Source: Nissolia schottii (Eukaryota > Streptophyta > Magnoliopsida > Fabales > Fabaceae). From it: 64,000 nucleotides of DNA. Numbering within the stretch: position 1 is the stretch's first letter; every line of letters starts with the position of its first letter. Shown piece by piece: positions 49,036 through 61,975 of this stretch. The notes under the pieces are model-generated. The model made no database searches. It was not told the origin of the DNA and saw nothing but the letters and a program-made list of their open reading frames with translations. The stretch is from assembly GCA_003254905.1 (NCBI GenBank), contig QANU01013744.1, forward strand, positions 1,032,796-1,096,795, in the 5' to 3' direction. The translations under genes were made by a program, and so were the position numbers.

Positions 49036-49654
49036 GAACAATTCACTACCAGTCTTTTGTCAACAAATGGAGAAAAGCCACCATCATGTTAACCCAACAG
49101 TTAATAACTTTTCTTACTCCTATGTTGGATTCTATCAATAGAAAATATGACCAATTGGCACGATAAATTGGTCGCATTGCCGAAATGGTGAAAGATGAGA
49201 ATCCTTATAATGATCCAATTGTTAGACAAAGGGTTGGAGCCCATCAATTGAATAGGGCTGAGGATATTGTTCTTGACTTTGGAATTCACATGAGATGATA
49301 ATGAAGTTAACCACGCACAAAAAAACAATATGTGGGGCATCAAAATTTTGCCAAAACCATTGAACAAAATCTTAAACCGTTTTGGTTTCAATGTCTGTTG
49401 CGCCCTTTTCCGTCATGTCGCTGCAGTGCATCCTGGGCACTCTAGCACACATCCTCCTCCTATTTTTTCATTGTCCTAGAAACTATGGGTTGTTACAACA
49501 AGCAGGACCTTCAGGTCAGTCACTTATTTTACATGTACATTTGTATTTAGTGTAAAGAGTTATGTTTATTCAAAAAATGAAAGTTATTATTTGTTTTTAA
49601 TTGAAGTTAAAATGCATGTTTTTACGAAAAGTGTTCTTAAAAGGTTTTCGTAAG
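49036..49654. other. Spacer, unassigned sequence
   Basis: Beyond the duplication unit and before the LINE. It has a 96-codon minus-strand frame without recognised motifs, and plus-strand text that is more evenly composed than typical intergenic DNA. It may be transposon-derived; family not recognised. Confidence 0.3.
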
Positions 49655-50598
49655 GGGAACTAGTCTCTTGCGTGATGTAACGATTTTTGTGTCATTACAC
49701 AAATGGCCCTCGATTTATGCACATTCACTTTCAAGCCTAACATAGAACAGAAGTTCTCCAACACCCCCATAACACGACTCACTTGATTATTCTAGCCAGG
49801 ACAAAATAGAAGGAGGTCGTCAACAAACATGAGATGAGAAATATCAAGAATACCTCTAGAGATATGACATGGCTCCCAAACCCCATCCTCAACCATCTCC
49901 ACAATCTTCAAAGAAAGCTCTCCATACAAATCACAAACAAATAAGGAGATAAGGGGTCCCCTTGTCAAAACCCTCTAGTGGGATCGAAACTAGGAAGCCT
50001 AAAACCATTCCAAAGCAAAACCAAATTGGATGATCTCACAATCAAACCAATCATCTTCAAGGAAACCCAAAATCATTGGGAGTTTGCTGAAGAAAATCCC
50101 AATTTACGCTATCATTGGTTTTCTCAAGATCAATCTTAAAAGCCACTGCACCTTGCCTAATTTTAGTGCGCTGGATATAAGACAACAACTCCTAGGCAAT
50201 AACCACGTTATCTCATGTTCCTCTTCTTGGAAGAAAACTCCTTTGAAGTGGCCCAATGATATCATTAGGAAGAAGCCTCATACGATGAACCATGACCTTG
50301 GAGATAATCTTATACAGAACATTACATAAGCCAATGGGGAGGAAATTTTTTAGCTTTAGGATATCATCTCCTTTTGGAATCAACACAATCAACGTTTCAA
50401 CTAGAGCAGGTTCCACCCATCCCTCTTTGAAATTCATAGCAACCATCTTCCACACATCTTCACCCACCAGGTTCCAATATTTCTTGAAAAAGAAAGGTTG
50501 AAAATCTTCTAGACTTGGAGCCTTGAAGGATTTCATTTACATGATCGTCGTGCGAACTTCCTCCATAGAAATCTCAGCCAAGAGAGCCTCAACACCTA
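49655..50598 (-). mobile_element. LINE (non-LTR retrotransposon) reverse transcriptase fragment
   Basis: Minus-strand pieces, in order: MKSFKAPSLEDF (50,536), VETLIVLIPKGDD, LKNFLPIGLCNVLYKIISKV, DPTRGF and GDPLSPYLFVICME (about 49,950), the palm motif FVDDLLLF (about 49,806-49,828) and GLKVNVHKSRAI (about 49,710). This is the usual order in plant L1-type LINEs. The fragment is truncated at both ends, and stops and frame changes occur between the pieces, including a stop just before MKSFKAPS. Confidence 0.8.
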
Positions 50599-50609
50599 CC
50601 ACAGAGGGT

Positions 50610-51589
50610 ATTAGGCCGTGGAAGCGGCATGACTGTGGTGGGTCGTGGTGCAATGGTGGTGGGGGTATAGAAAATGAGAAAGAATGGGAGAATCTCGTAT
50701 TTAAAGATGCAGTGAGCATTACTGATGGATTTATCTGTCGGACGGCAAGGTTACCAAATCTGATAGTAATCACAAAAATGAAATGCAACATATCGTTTGG
50801 GTGTGAAATTTCCCGCTCAATGGCAAATTAAGTGCCGACGGATAAATCTGCACTAATGTGACAAACCCGTCGATAAGAACCCTAACATTAAATTATTAAA
50901 TGAAAACTCATTGATAAGAAAAAGTGACATCATATTAATAAGCAATTACATGCATATACTCTTTTATCATCCTTTTACACATAGACTAATAATTCTGCAA
51001 AACCATACATTATAGTACAAGAATTATAAATTAATGAATAATGTACGTACATGTTAGTCTTTAACATGCATCATCGGTTTGAGTGTACATAATAATCAAT
51101 TATTAATTTACTCGTCACGTGAAATCGTTAACAAACTAATTTTCTATGATAAACCCCGAACCTATATAGCTAATTAAACCTTAAAACGTGGAAATCTAGC
51201 TTGTGTGTCTATATACACACACAGACGTCTGAATTTGTTAGTTCGATTGATTGTATCATAATCTTATGTTATCATAAAGAAAATAAATAAGAAATTTAAT
51301 AAACCTGAACTTTCAAAACCTAAACCCTAAATTTATTAAAAATTACCATTTACTAGTAGATATATCCACTGGTAAATGGATTCGTATTTTTTTAAAAAGA
51401 ATTGTTTAATAATTACCATCAGATGAATCCAACGGTAATATGTAGGTACCACATTATTTTGGCGGATATTGCAGCAGATACATTATCTGTCGGTAACCAT
51501 AAGCTTCACCATTTACATTGTTGAAAAATGACTTTATCGACAGATATTGTACTTAAAATCCATTGGTAGAGAAAAAAAATTTAGTAGTG
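50610..51589 (-). mobile_element. CACTA transposon end fragment (minus sense)
   Basis: The right edge, read on the minus strand, is CACTACTAAATTTTTTTTCT from 51,589. Subterminal motifs (CTGTCGG, GACGGATAAATC, GATATATCCACTGG) follow, and a Pro/His-rich first-exon-like stretch lies at about 50,610-50,680. It mirrors the fragment at 3,539-4,430. The inner part is replaced by LINE sequence, and the left terminus is not found. Confidence 0.65.
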
Positions 51590-54029
51590 GCACCATGCTC
51601 TTCAACTATTGTTCCATTTGACATACAATAATCACTAAAATCTTGAGACATTAACTCATCATTATTATCAAGATAAAATTGTCTTAATGTCATTATCTAG
51701 ATACTTTGCTCTTAAATTATTTGAACAAACAATCTCATAAACTTCAGGTTACAAGTTAATAAATAACACAAATGTGACCATCTATTTGATGTGTCTATTA
51801 AAATCATATGTAATTTATAAGTGGTCAACATGATTGGTGAATAAGCCCACATAGTTCACTCTCAATACATTTCAAAAATGCAAATGATTTTCTCACAATT
51901 TTAACAGGTGATTGTCTTGTAATAAATTTCTTTGAGACAAGCAACACACGAGAATTCTTTAACTAGAAGAATCTCTTGGTTCTTCAATGGATTTCAAAGT
52001 GAATTCTCAATAATTATTTCTATCATAATTGAACCAAGATGGTTTTACAGGTCATGCCAAAAATTTGGGTCAGTAAACTTTTGGTTTACTAAAGCATAAG
52101 TTTCAATTAAGACAATATTTTTATAGTACATACCAAAAGAAAATAAATACTTTTTAAATACATATTTATTACCTAGTATAATAGTTGTAATATGGAGATA
52201 TTTAATATTCTCATTTATAGTCTCAACATGATATTCATTTTGGCAAATATCTTTATATTTTGACTAGTTTTGTTGAGACAATCTAGATAACATGAAATTA
52301 TCTATAACAGACTTTGTCCCTCCAAGAAATACTATGCCAAATCTTCTGAAACATTTAATCAATTTTATAAGATAAATAATGGTTTAATCAGTCACAATAA
52401 TTTGTGTTTCTCTTAGAAAGATAATAGTAGTTTTTTTGGTGTTTCTCTTAGAAAGATAATAGTAGTTTTTCTAGAGCCTTCAGTTGTCTTTATGATTTAG
52501 TAGTGCATTATAAATTTTGTTTCTTTAGGAAACAAATTTTATAACTCTTCCAGAGCCTTCATTCATTTTTTATGAATTGATGGATGGTAGTGCACCATAG
52601 TTTATATTTTTTTAGGAAACAAAGTATTAGCTTTCTAAAGCTTTCAAACCTTGGTACTACCAAAGGTTGTATCATTTCCATATCTCATTACTAGATTAGT
52701 AAGATATGGTTTGCTCTTAATAATGTATATTGTCGTATAACTCATAAACATATATAAGCACTAAATTTTGATAATTTTCTTTAAAAATAATACACATCAT
52801 AAATAATAATAATAATATCATAAAAATATTAACATATCATATGATTAAAATAAAATTATCGTATATAATCATTTTACAAAATCAAATCATTAATAATCAC
52901 AATATTCTGTAAATATATATCAGAATCATTACTTTTATTTAATATTGAGATTAAATTTTGATTAAAATTGTCTAAAGTAAAATTAAATATTTTTAATTTA
53001 ATAATATCATAAAATCATAATCTCAAAATTTATAAAAAAAGAAGAAGAAGAAAAACTAACAAGCAAACATTTATGTCATTAATAGAATGATTAATGTCTC
53101 AATCATGATTTTTGAAGAAAACATATATCTCTAAATAAATCATATTGTTCATGTCATGATTGACTAATATTCTAAAACAATTACTTTTTTTTATCATTCT
53201 CTTTTAGATATCATTGATAAACATGAAGCAAATGTACTATAGGTACATGCCCAATTTAGTTCACTATCAGAATGATTATATTTATTATATTCATTCCAAT
53301 TCCAACAATTTTGCTATTTTAGGAGTTATAATTTGTCGCATTCATTTCAGAGAATGGACCATACCCAACTAGGTGACTTTCATGATTTTTCATGAATAAC
53401 TCTTCGTTTTATTGAGCCATGTACAAGGAGATAGACCTTCAATTCAAAATATATATTCTTATAACTGATTTCACATATTGCTACAAAATGACCATATCTG
53501 AAGTGTAAAATGTGAAAAATATTTTTCCCAATTAGTTCTCATTAAGGGTCTTTTCATCACATAATTTAAATAGAGAATTTACCTTAAAAATTATTGAGCT
53601 TTTCTCTCACTATCAATTTTAAGATCATGTAGTCTTGAATGCATCTTATTTTTTTTTCTTTTTCAGACGTGGGTATCAAATTATGTTTTATAATTTGATA
53701 AATAATAAATCAATTATATTATTCTCTTTAAGAGAATACGAGTACCAAATTATAAATACTCATAATTACAAATTTAATAAATCATAAATACTCAAAAATA
53801 ATTTTTAGAGTAGTTAAATTCGCTCCAGGGAATGTAAAATAATAAAATTCATTCAATTATGATAATGATATTTTGACATATTCACTTTTGAGAATATGTA
53901 AATATAATCTCCTTAAATAGAGAAATAATCATATTTTTTTAATAATAATGATACATTAGCTTCTAGGAATGACTATCCCTTTTCTTGGAATTTATTGTCA
54001 TTAATTTATAGGAATGATTATATTTTCTA

Positions 54030-54883
54030 GGGTTAATTAAGTTTTAGGCCCCTGTAAAATTGAAAAGTTTGGTTTTAGTCCCTCAGTAAAATTTTTAGTC
54101 CCTGTAAAATTTAGAAGTTTGGTTTTGGTCCCTCTAGATGGTTGAGGTTGACGATGTGGCCGTTAATGGCGCTGATGTGGCATGCCATGTCAGCTCCACG
54201 TGGCATAACCCAGGACTGATTTTTTTAACCTATGACCAGACCCAAAGTTTGGATTTGACCTGATTTCCATTAAAAATTAAAAAAAAGAAAGAAAAAAAAA
54301 GAAAACCTCAAATCAGTTGACCTGGATTCCGACGTCAGAGGAGGAGGATGGGGGGATCAGTTGTCAGGACTGTGGGAACCAGGTGAAGAAGGATTGCCCT
54401 CACATGAGGTTTAGGACTTGCTACAAGAGCGGGGGGTTCGATTTTCAGACACGCGTAAAGAGCACATGGGTGCCCGCTTCCAGGCGACGCCAGAGGCAAC
54501 AACAGGTTCAAATTGGAGGAGAGGTTCTCAAGAGGTAGAGAAGTCATGGGTCTGGCTTGCCCTCAAACCCTTCATGGGTCGGATTTTGGGGTGGGGGTAG
54601 ATCTAGGTCAACTGATTTGAGGTTTTCTTTTTTTTTTTCCTTTCTTTTAAATTTTTAATGGAAACTGGGTCGGATCCAAACTTTGGATCGGGTCATGGGT
54701 TAAAAAAAATCAGTCCTGGGTTATGCCACGTCAGCACTGTTAACGGCCGCGTCATCAACCATCAACCTCAGCCATTCAGAGGGACCAAAACCAAACTTCC
54801 AAATTTTATAAGGACTAAAAATTTTACTGAGGGACTAAAACCAAACTTTTCAATTTTAAAGGGGCCTAAAACTTAATTAACCC
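54030..54883. mobile_element. Pack-MULE, 854 bp, with 9-bp target duplication
   Basis: Terminal inverted repeats of about 260 bp (54,030-54,320 and 54,600-54,883) start GGGTTAATTAAGTTTTAGGC. The 9-bp direct repeat TATTTTCTA flanks the element at 54,021-54,029 and 54,884-54,892. There is no transposase. Between the repeats lies captured host sequence (54,317-54,545). It is inserted in the repeat array of the decayed Copia element. Confidence 0.9.
54317..54545 (+). pseudogene. SHI/STY (SRS) family zinc-finger fragment carried by the Pack-MULE
   Basis: The frame reads [20 protein letters not shown], then [20 protein letters not shown] and [10 protein letters not shown]. This is the RING-like zinc-finger segment of SHI-RELATED SEQUENCE / STYLISH transcription factors (usual form [36 protein letters not shown]). 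Three of the expected Cys are Phe, Tyr and Phe here, and the His after QT is Arg. The zinc site is therefore lost. About 76 codons are open; no other SRS domain follows. Confidence 0.8.
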
Positions 54884-56540
54884 TATTTTCTAATAGGTAC
54901 AATTATCATTCATTTTTGGGAATGGTTTCTTTTTCATCATACAGTTATCATTCACTTTTTAGAATGATTTTGTTTTCTTATATGTATCATTATTATTCCT
55001 TTCAGGAATAGTTTTATTCTAATATGGTACCATTACCATTCACTTCAAGGAATGTCTCTATTGTTTTTTTCATTGGTACCATTACTATTCTCTTCAGGAA
55101 ACAATTCTTTTTGCTCATATGTAACATTATCAACTATTCACTTCTTGGAATAGTATTGGAAGAAAAAGTAAATATATATAGAATAAAGAGTTATGATCAA
55201 GTTACACCGGTATAACTTTTAGTTATTGTTACACCATTTAATAACTTTGTAGTGATTTAATTTTTTCAAAATCTACCTGTTGGGATTAAAAGTTCATATC
55301 TTATATATCATGTCTACAGAGTTTGGTATTGATATAAGATCGTTTGATGTATTTTTTTACATGCATCAAAAATCAATGTAATACATATATTGCAAATGTA
55401 CAAAAATAAGATCTCTTTGATCACATCCTTACTGATGTTTATTTTATTTTTTAAAAAATTGACACAAATGATCTATATGGTAGTTAGTTGTAATTCAACG
55501 GTTGGATCAATAAAATTTAAATTTTATAAGAAGATATTAATCAGTGTAACTATGCTTAAAATTACACCGGTGTAATTGGATCCTAACTCTAGAATAAGTA
55601 TGCCTTAGTAAAGCAAAACCAAATTATCAATGAAACCATAAATAAAATATAATAACAATAAAAAAAATGAACTTATACCATAAAGAAATAAAATATGTGT
55701 ATATATAAGATTAGAACAAACTCATGATTCTTTGATAGTGGACATATCAAAGAAAACATTAGCCTCGAAGAAGCATTCAAAAAAATATTGGTTCTTTGAA
55801 CTTCTTTACTCGTCACCACAAGAAAAAAAAATTGTGCTGATAATGTATTATAAAATAATAAAGAGTAGTAGAGATAGAAGAGAGAAATAATAGAAAAGGA
55901 GGATTATGTTATTGATCATCTCAATGATATATTATATAATGAGCACCCAAAAGTCTATTTATAGACCAATGGTGAGAATACTTAAGATCACATCAAATTT
56001 CTATCATATCAATATATGTTTATCTAATAAAATATTAACCAAATTAGAATAAAGACACTGCAACCATTGCAATTTTTGAAATAAAAAAATAAATAAATAA
56101 AGACATTCACATATAATAATATTTTATAACAACATTTTTTCTCCCTCAATTGAATCATCAAAATCTGCACATTTTATAGAAATCTAACTAACCGAACTCA
56201 ACTCAATTGAAAACCCTGATGTAAGGATTAGGTATCTCCCCACAGTTTTTTTTTTTTTCCCCTCTGAAAAAGCTCACGGTGGTTGAGAATGGCTTAATTT
56301 GTTTTCTTTAAAAACAATTGGTTTTTTTATTATTATTTTTAATTTCTTGTCATCTAAGGTTTGTACTAACATATTTGTTGTTCAATAGGAGAATTGCCGA
56401 ATATATTAAATTATTAATGTTCTTTCCTTGAACGATTAATCAATGAATAGAAAGATCGATGTTGGCAACATTGTACCACTTCTGCTATTCAATTACAATA
56501 TTGCAGCAAAATGCCAATTTTAGCCTAAGTCTTCAAACAT

Positions 56541-56733
56541 ACCTCGCGAGCCCCACAAGGCCATAAAGGGTATGTTGTGAAAGAAAAAATTGAGAGAGGC
56601 GCATTTCACTTTTAGAGAGGCCACAGCAGAAGCTACTTGGCATATATTCTCTTTATGTTTTTTTTTAACTGTCTCTCTGTCTCTTAATATGCTTTAGAGT
56701 AAATTAAATTATGCGCTCTGGGTCCTATAAAAT
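56541..56733 (+). promoter_or_regulatory. Promoter region of SEO copy 3
   Basis: The conserved block CCTCGCGAGCCCC...GGGTATGTTGTGA (56,542-56,580) and CAGAAGCTACTTGG (56,627-56,640) is followed by TATAAAAT at 56,726-56,733, 107 bp before the ATG. Confidence 0.55.
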
Positions 56734-56832
56734 GATTGGGAGGCACCAACCCAATACCCCACAACCCGTCTTCTGCTTTTGCAAACTCCTAAGATTAGCT
56801 AAGAGCCTCAAATCACAATCACAAAAATCAGA

Positions 56833-59800
56833 ATGTCACAGTCTAACGGAGGAGGAGCTTCAAGTGCCACTTTGACCAAACAGAAAGCTCAGCTTCCGAA
56901 CCCATTTGATCTTAGTGACACTCAGATCCTTGACAAAGTTTATCTGACCCACCTCCATGACGATGACCAGTGCGACAAAGATGTCCTTTTCAGCATTGTT
57001 TCCAATGTTGTACTTGAGGTAATTTTCGTTCATCCATTCATTCATTAATTTGACAAACTATTGAAGCTTATTGATTAACTAATTTCTTTTATAGTTACAT
57101 AAGTAGTAGAAGCATAATATATATACTAGTAACATTATTATTTATATTGGTTTTACTGGATGAGTCACAGACTAGGTTAGCAGAAACCAGAGCTGCTGCT
57201 GCCAGTTTCAAGCCAGAATTTCGCATGTTGAAGCTGATTTCTTCTCAGGTTATTTATATCTTACGGCTTAACTTAACTGCGTGCATGCTCAATATCACCC
57301 GTCACATTCGTTTTTATAATTCTGTTTCATCGTGTCTTTCTAGCACTTCCACTGCTCTATTTTTGGAAGGAGAACCTTAATATTTCTTAAAATAATTAGT
57401 CTATCCGTTCTCAAATAATTTTTTACTCTTCTATTTTGATTTTTTTTTTCAAATAAGTGTCCATTTCTCAAATCTAGACTACATTAATTATTTTTTTTTC
57501 TTTGTATACTCTTATTTAATGAGAGTAGTAAATTAAAGAGAGATAAAGTAATTAATGAAAAAACTAATATGCATAATTTTGTAACGTTTTATTATATTTC
57601 ATGAATTTTGTGATTTTTCAATCCTTTTTTTAATGTCGGTGCAAAATGAAAAGTGAACAATTATTTAAAAACAGAGTGAGTAATACATTTTGACGTATTG
57701 AAAGTTATATTAAGAGCTTTTATTATATCTGCAAAACCTCAAAGGTGGTTTCTTAACTATCCTATGGGATAAATAGCCTATGATATCTAATTTAACCATG
57801 CATTTTTATTAATTTTACAAATAAATTCATTAATTTTTGTTATTATTTGATGATTTAATATGATATATTGATGAATTATATGATATAATTTGATAAATTA
57901 ATGTTTTTTTAAAATAATATTTGTAAAAAGGTGCATCATAAGCTCAAATGGTCCCCAAATCTCTAAACCTCTTATAAGTTGGTTCTTTCAATGATTTAAT
58001 TAATGAAAAATTTATTAAAATCATATAAAACATGACATAATAAAAAAAATGAATGAATTTAATTGTAAAAATTATTAAAAATAGTTAAATTAGATGTCAT
58101 AGGGTATTTATCCCATAAGATAGCTATCAAACCACTAACTTAAAGTTGCCTAACCCTTTCAATAATATGCATTGTTATGATATTGAAAATATTTACTCCC
58201 TATTGTCCACTTTTTGTTATCATTTTTTATTTAAAATTTATTTAAGATTATTTATCAGTTTGATTAGATTAAAAAAAATATTAAATCATCTTTTTTCAAT
58301 TATATTCTTATTATACCTCATTTTCTGATGACACATACAAACTATAGTATGCATTAAATACTCATGATTAATTTAATCAGCACACTATATTTTTTTATAT
58401 CTTAATACAAATTAAATTATTATTTAAACTTGACATGATTGAAAATACAAAAGAAAATCAAATTGCCAATAGTTAGTAAGAATTACACGCAGATGATAAC
58501 CACACCCGGTGGGGATCGATACGTGCATCAAACCACAATGTGGATCCTCCAATACCTCAAGACCTTCTCCTGGGATGCTAAGGCGCTCGTGACCCTCGCC
58601 GCCTTTGCTTTGGAATACGGCAATCTCGTTTACCTTGTCGAGACACCGACGTCGGACCAACTAGCCATCTCCCTGAAGCAGCTGAACCAAGTCCAGACCA
58701 GGAGCACTGCCACGGCCTCCGCGTTGGTGGCCCTGGTCATGGAAGTGCTTCAGCACCTCAGGGAGTGGGCGGCATGCTCCTCTGTCGGCTACGACTCCGA
58801 GGAGGTGCCTTCCTTGTCGGACGCCTTGCATGAGATCCCTGTCGTTGTGTACTGGACGCTTGCTTCCCTTGTGGCTGCTACCAGCAACATTGTTGGTGTA
58901 TGGTTAGTTCATATACTCTTTCATACCTCATGTAAAAATAGATCTATTGTTGGGCTGTATGTAGAAAAATTATAATTGCTGATGCTAAATAAATATAATT
59001 TTATCATCTCACATGTAATTAAATCAGGATTCAAAAACATATTAATACATTTTTAGTAGAAGTTTTTGTTTTCTGCGAATATTTTTCAGAAAGTTAGTTG
59101 GACTCATTTTTATTGTAAATTTAATTTATATATGAGGTACTAAGATTATATTCATGTGAAAATATCTCGTGTGTGTATAAATTTTGGCATATTTACAAGT
59201 AGCCTATTGGGCATACTTGAAAGAGAAGCTTCATTTTATGAAACTTAAGAAAATAGATATTATCTACGTGAGTTCAATTTTTTACAAAATACATATGTAC
59301 GTAGCAGCACTTATTTAAGTTTTTAAATGAAACTATATCGTGATTGCAATTAATTCTTTATTTTGTTTCAGGGAGTATAATTTATCAAAGTTTACAGACA
59401 GGCTTTCTTTGGCCGATAGCAATTTGAAGGAACATCTGAGATTGAGCAAAGAGCAAATAGGTTCTTTTCTTATATTTTGTGCATAAGAAATTAATAACAG
59501 TTACTTTTCTCTAATTAATGAAACTACGATCAAATGCTAATAATAAGATTGAGCATTTGTGATCCAATTAAATTGTTGCAGATGCCGTTGAAGATTACAG
59601 GAGCCGGAAGAAGGCATTTTCCAACCCTAAAGGCATTGTAGAGTTCTTGAAGCTTTTGATCCACCGCCCTGGATATCCGATTCCCCAAGTGTATGATGGC
59701 ACCTCCAGAACCAAAACGGTAATTAATTAAGGACCAAAGCATACTATCGAAATTCTTAGTTAGTCACTTGTTAATTTCTGATTTCCATATCTCAATATTA

Positions 59801-61260
59801 GTCTAAAATATTAGTGTAAAAATTACATTATATTACTATTTGATAAAAAAAATTAGGGTAATATTATAAAGTGCTACTATTTTAAAAAAAAAATTGAGAA
59901 TTTTCAGTTGTTTTTTTTTAATTGCCGATCATGACTCAAATCAGACAATTAATAGAGAATGAGGGAGTAAAATTAACTTGTGCCCTTGGTCAAATTGTTG
60001 TGTCATAAACAGAATATTGAAGTGTTCAAGCAGCAACATGTCCTATTGTTCATTTCTGGCCTCAACAGGATTGACGATGAGATCTCACTCTTGAACTCAA
60101 TCCATGAGAGGCTGCAAGAAAATCCACAAGAAATAATAAAAGGGTTCAAGAAAGAGGATTTCAAGATACTGTGGATCCCCATTGTGGATGAATGGGATGA
60201 GAGCCTCATTAGCAAATTCCAAATTACAAAGAATCATAACATCAAGTGGTATGCAGTGGAGCACTTCTCAAAGCTACCGGGAATTGGCTTGATCAGAGAG
60301 AAGTTAAACTACCGGGGTGATCCCATTGTTCCGGTGTTGAGCCCTCAAGGTGACATAATGAATGACGATGCAATGGACTTGATTTTCCAATGGGGGATCG
60401 ACGCATTCCCTTTCAGAAAAATTGATGGTGTTGATCTTACTCAAAAGTGGAAGTGGTTCTGGGATGTAACAAAGAAAGTCAATCTTGGAGTTGACGTAAG
60501 TGCAATATATTTTAATGTATATGCACACACATGCACAAATTAATATGGATTGCGGATCTCAACTATTTTGGCATTTTATCTAGTTATAATTTTACTGAAT
60601 AATATATTAATGTATCGTGCATATAGATACAATAATGTATGTTTTGCAATGTGATTTTAGGTTAAAGGAGACAGATACATTTTCATTTATGGAGGCACAG
60701 ACAGCAAGTGGGTCCAAAAATTCAGCACAGCAATAGATAAGATGAAGAGGGAAGGAAGGAAGAGTGCAGATGCCATAATAGAGCCCTACGAGCTGGGGAG
60801 GAAGGACACCAAGATAGTCCCTCGGTTCTGGATCGAAATAGAAAACAAGAAACTGAAGAAGCACCAGCACACCCTGGACTGCCAAGTCCAAGAGATCGTG
60901 AAGAGCCTGCTCTGCCTCAAACAGGACCCACAGGGTTGGGCCGTCCTAAGCAAGGGGTCCAACGTGAAGATACTGGGCCACGGGGAGCCCATGTACCAGA
61001 CAGTGGCAGATTTCGAGGCGTGGAAGGAGAAGGTGCTCCAGAAGGAAGGGTTCGACGTAGCCTTCAAGGAGTACTATGATGCTAAGCTCATTGAGATTGG
61101 AGCACTTGAGCCGTGTGCTTTTGTGAATGTTGATGACTATAGTGCCAATGTGATTGCAACCATATCGTGCCCAAACCCCACGTGCGGGCGTGTGATGGAG
61201 GTGACATCAGTTAATTACAAGTGCTGCCATCGCGATGCTGCTGATCATGGTGGCAATTGA
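56833..61260 (+). CDS. SEO: Sieve element occlusion (SEO) protein, copy 3, 660 aa
   Basis: Close paralogue of the copy at 44,809, with the same exon phases. Exons: 56833-57018, 57171-57248, 58493-58902, 59372-59460, 59582-59718, 60013-60495, 60661-61260; open frame, all GT-AG. The N-terminus lacks one Gly of the poly-Gly run. Exon 1 ends LEV-side with GAG instead of CAG before the donor. Residues from exon 3 to exon 6 differ from copy 2 at only one position by eye (Asn for Lys in RLQENPQE). Exon 7 is more distinct (DKMKREGRKSADAIIEPYEL), with the Cys motif CPNPTCGRVMEV from residue 631 and tail AADHGGN. Intron 2 (1,244 bp) holds a MITE. Poly(A) signal AATAAA at 61,463. Confidence 0.95.
57397..57682. 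mobile_element. Stowaway-like MITE in intron 2 of SEO copy 3
   Basis: The left end TAGTCTATCCGTTCTCAAAT and the reversed right end TACTCACTCTGTTTTTAAAT form an imperfect inverted pair starting with TA, as in Tc1/mariner-type MITEs. No coding content. Absent from intron 2 of SEO copy 2, so it arrived after the duplication or was lost from the other copy. Confidence 0.55.
58424..60555 (+). repeat. Near-identical tract shared with SEO copy 2
   Basis: Partner of 45,434-47,565, exactly 12,990 bp further on. It covers exons 3 to 6, introns 3 to 5, and the edges of introns 2 and 6. Confidence 0.85.
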
Positions 61261-61975
61261 GCAAGAGATTCATATCTATGGGTTTGTTGTGGACAAAACT
61301 TGATCCTCGGATTTCCTAATTTCTGTTTCTACTAATTATATATGTATGTGTTTTGAGAGTCAAAGATGAGTGGATGCTACCATTCAACTGAGTTGATTTG
61401 CCCTTAGAGAATGGGTGGAAAAATAAGTAATGGCTTCACTTTATCTTGTTAGTTTTGAATTGAATAAAATTGCACGCTTGCAACTCTACTTTTGTTGTGC
61501 CCTTTTGTTAGTCTTGCATCACTCTTTTTCCCCTTGCTATTAGAATTACCGATGATATGCTCTTATAAATGCATGAAAATTAATGAAGTTTTTGGGTAAG
61601 AATTTGGGTAAGAAAACTAAGTGCTAATTTGCTGTGCATTACTATAAGTCAATGTCTGATTTGCTTTACACCTTGACTCTAGCGTATGTTTTCCCATTTG
61701 TTACACACATGACAAATTCTTTCTATTCAACAACAAACAATCCTATATTAAATGATCTTATATTTCCAAATCCTTACACTAAAGTGGCTATGAAAAATAT
61801 GTCACAAGGCTTAATGTTCACACACCCTAAGTGAGAAAGCACTCTGCCAAAAGTGCAAATATGAGTGTCATGAAAAATGTCACCGGAGGAATACCTTCAT
61901 CCTCGCCCTTTTCAAATATACAAAGAATAGAAAATATTGGCCTATCATAACCCAAGTGAGTTATGCATATCACAT

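Larger units (their letters stand above)
51590..56145 (-). mobile_element. Ty1/Copia retrotransposon remnant (minus sense)
   Basis: Minus-strand integrase-region pieces (KNQEILLVKEFSCVACLKE at about 51,970; HMILIDTSNRWSHLC at about 51,800; DNNDELMSQDFSDYCMSNG at about 51,640) stop where the CACTA end begins. Degenerate gag-side sequence follows to about 53,650, then an array of roughly 45-50 bp units around GGAATGATT (53,730-55,150) that is interrupted by a MULE. An LTR-like block lies at about 55,830-56,134, with a TATAAATAG on the minus strand and a purine tract just beyond it. That tract means the LTR could also belong to a second copy. Badly decayed and old. Confidence 0.6.
56270..61975 (+). 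repeat. Tandem duplication unit B (contains SEO copy 3)
   Basis: Partner of 44,220-49,035. It is longer mainly because intron 2 of the SEO gene has grown by about 1 kb, including a MITE. The 3' flank match runs to CCCAAGTGAGTTATGC at about 61,970. Confidence 0.85.

Noticed and set aside
54335-54547. Minus-strand frame within the Pack-MULE
   Set aside because: Antisense shadow of the captured SRS zinc-finger segment, whose plus-strand translation is recognisable.
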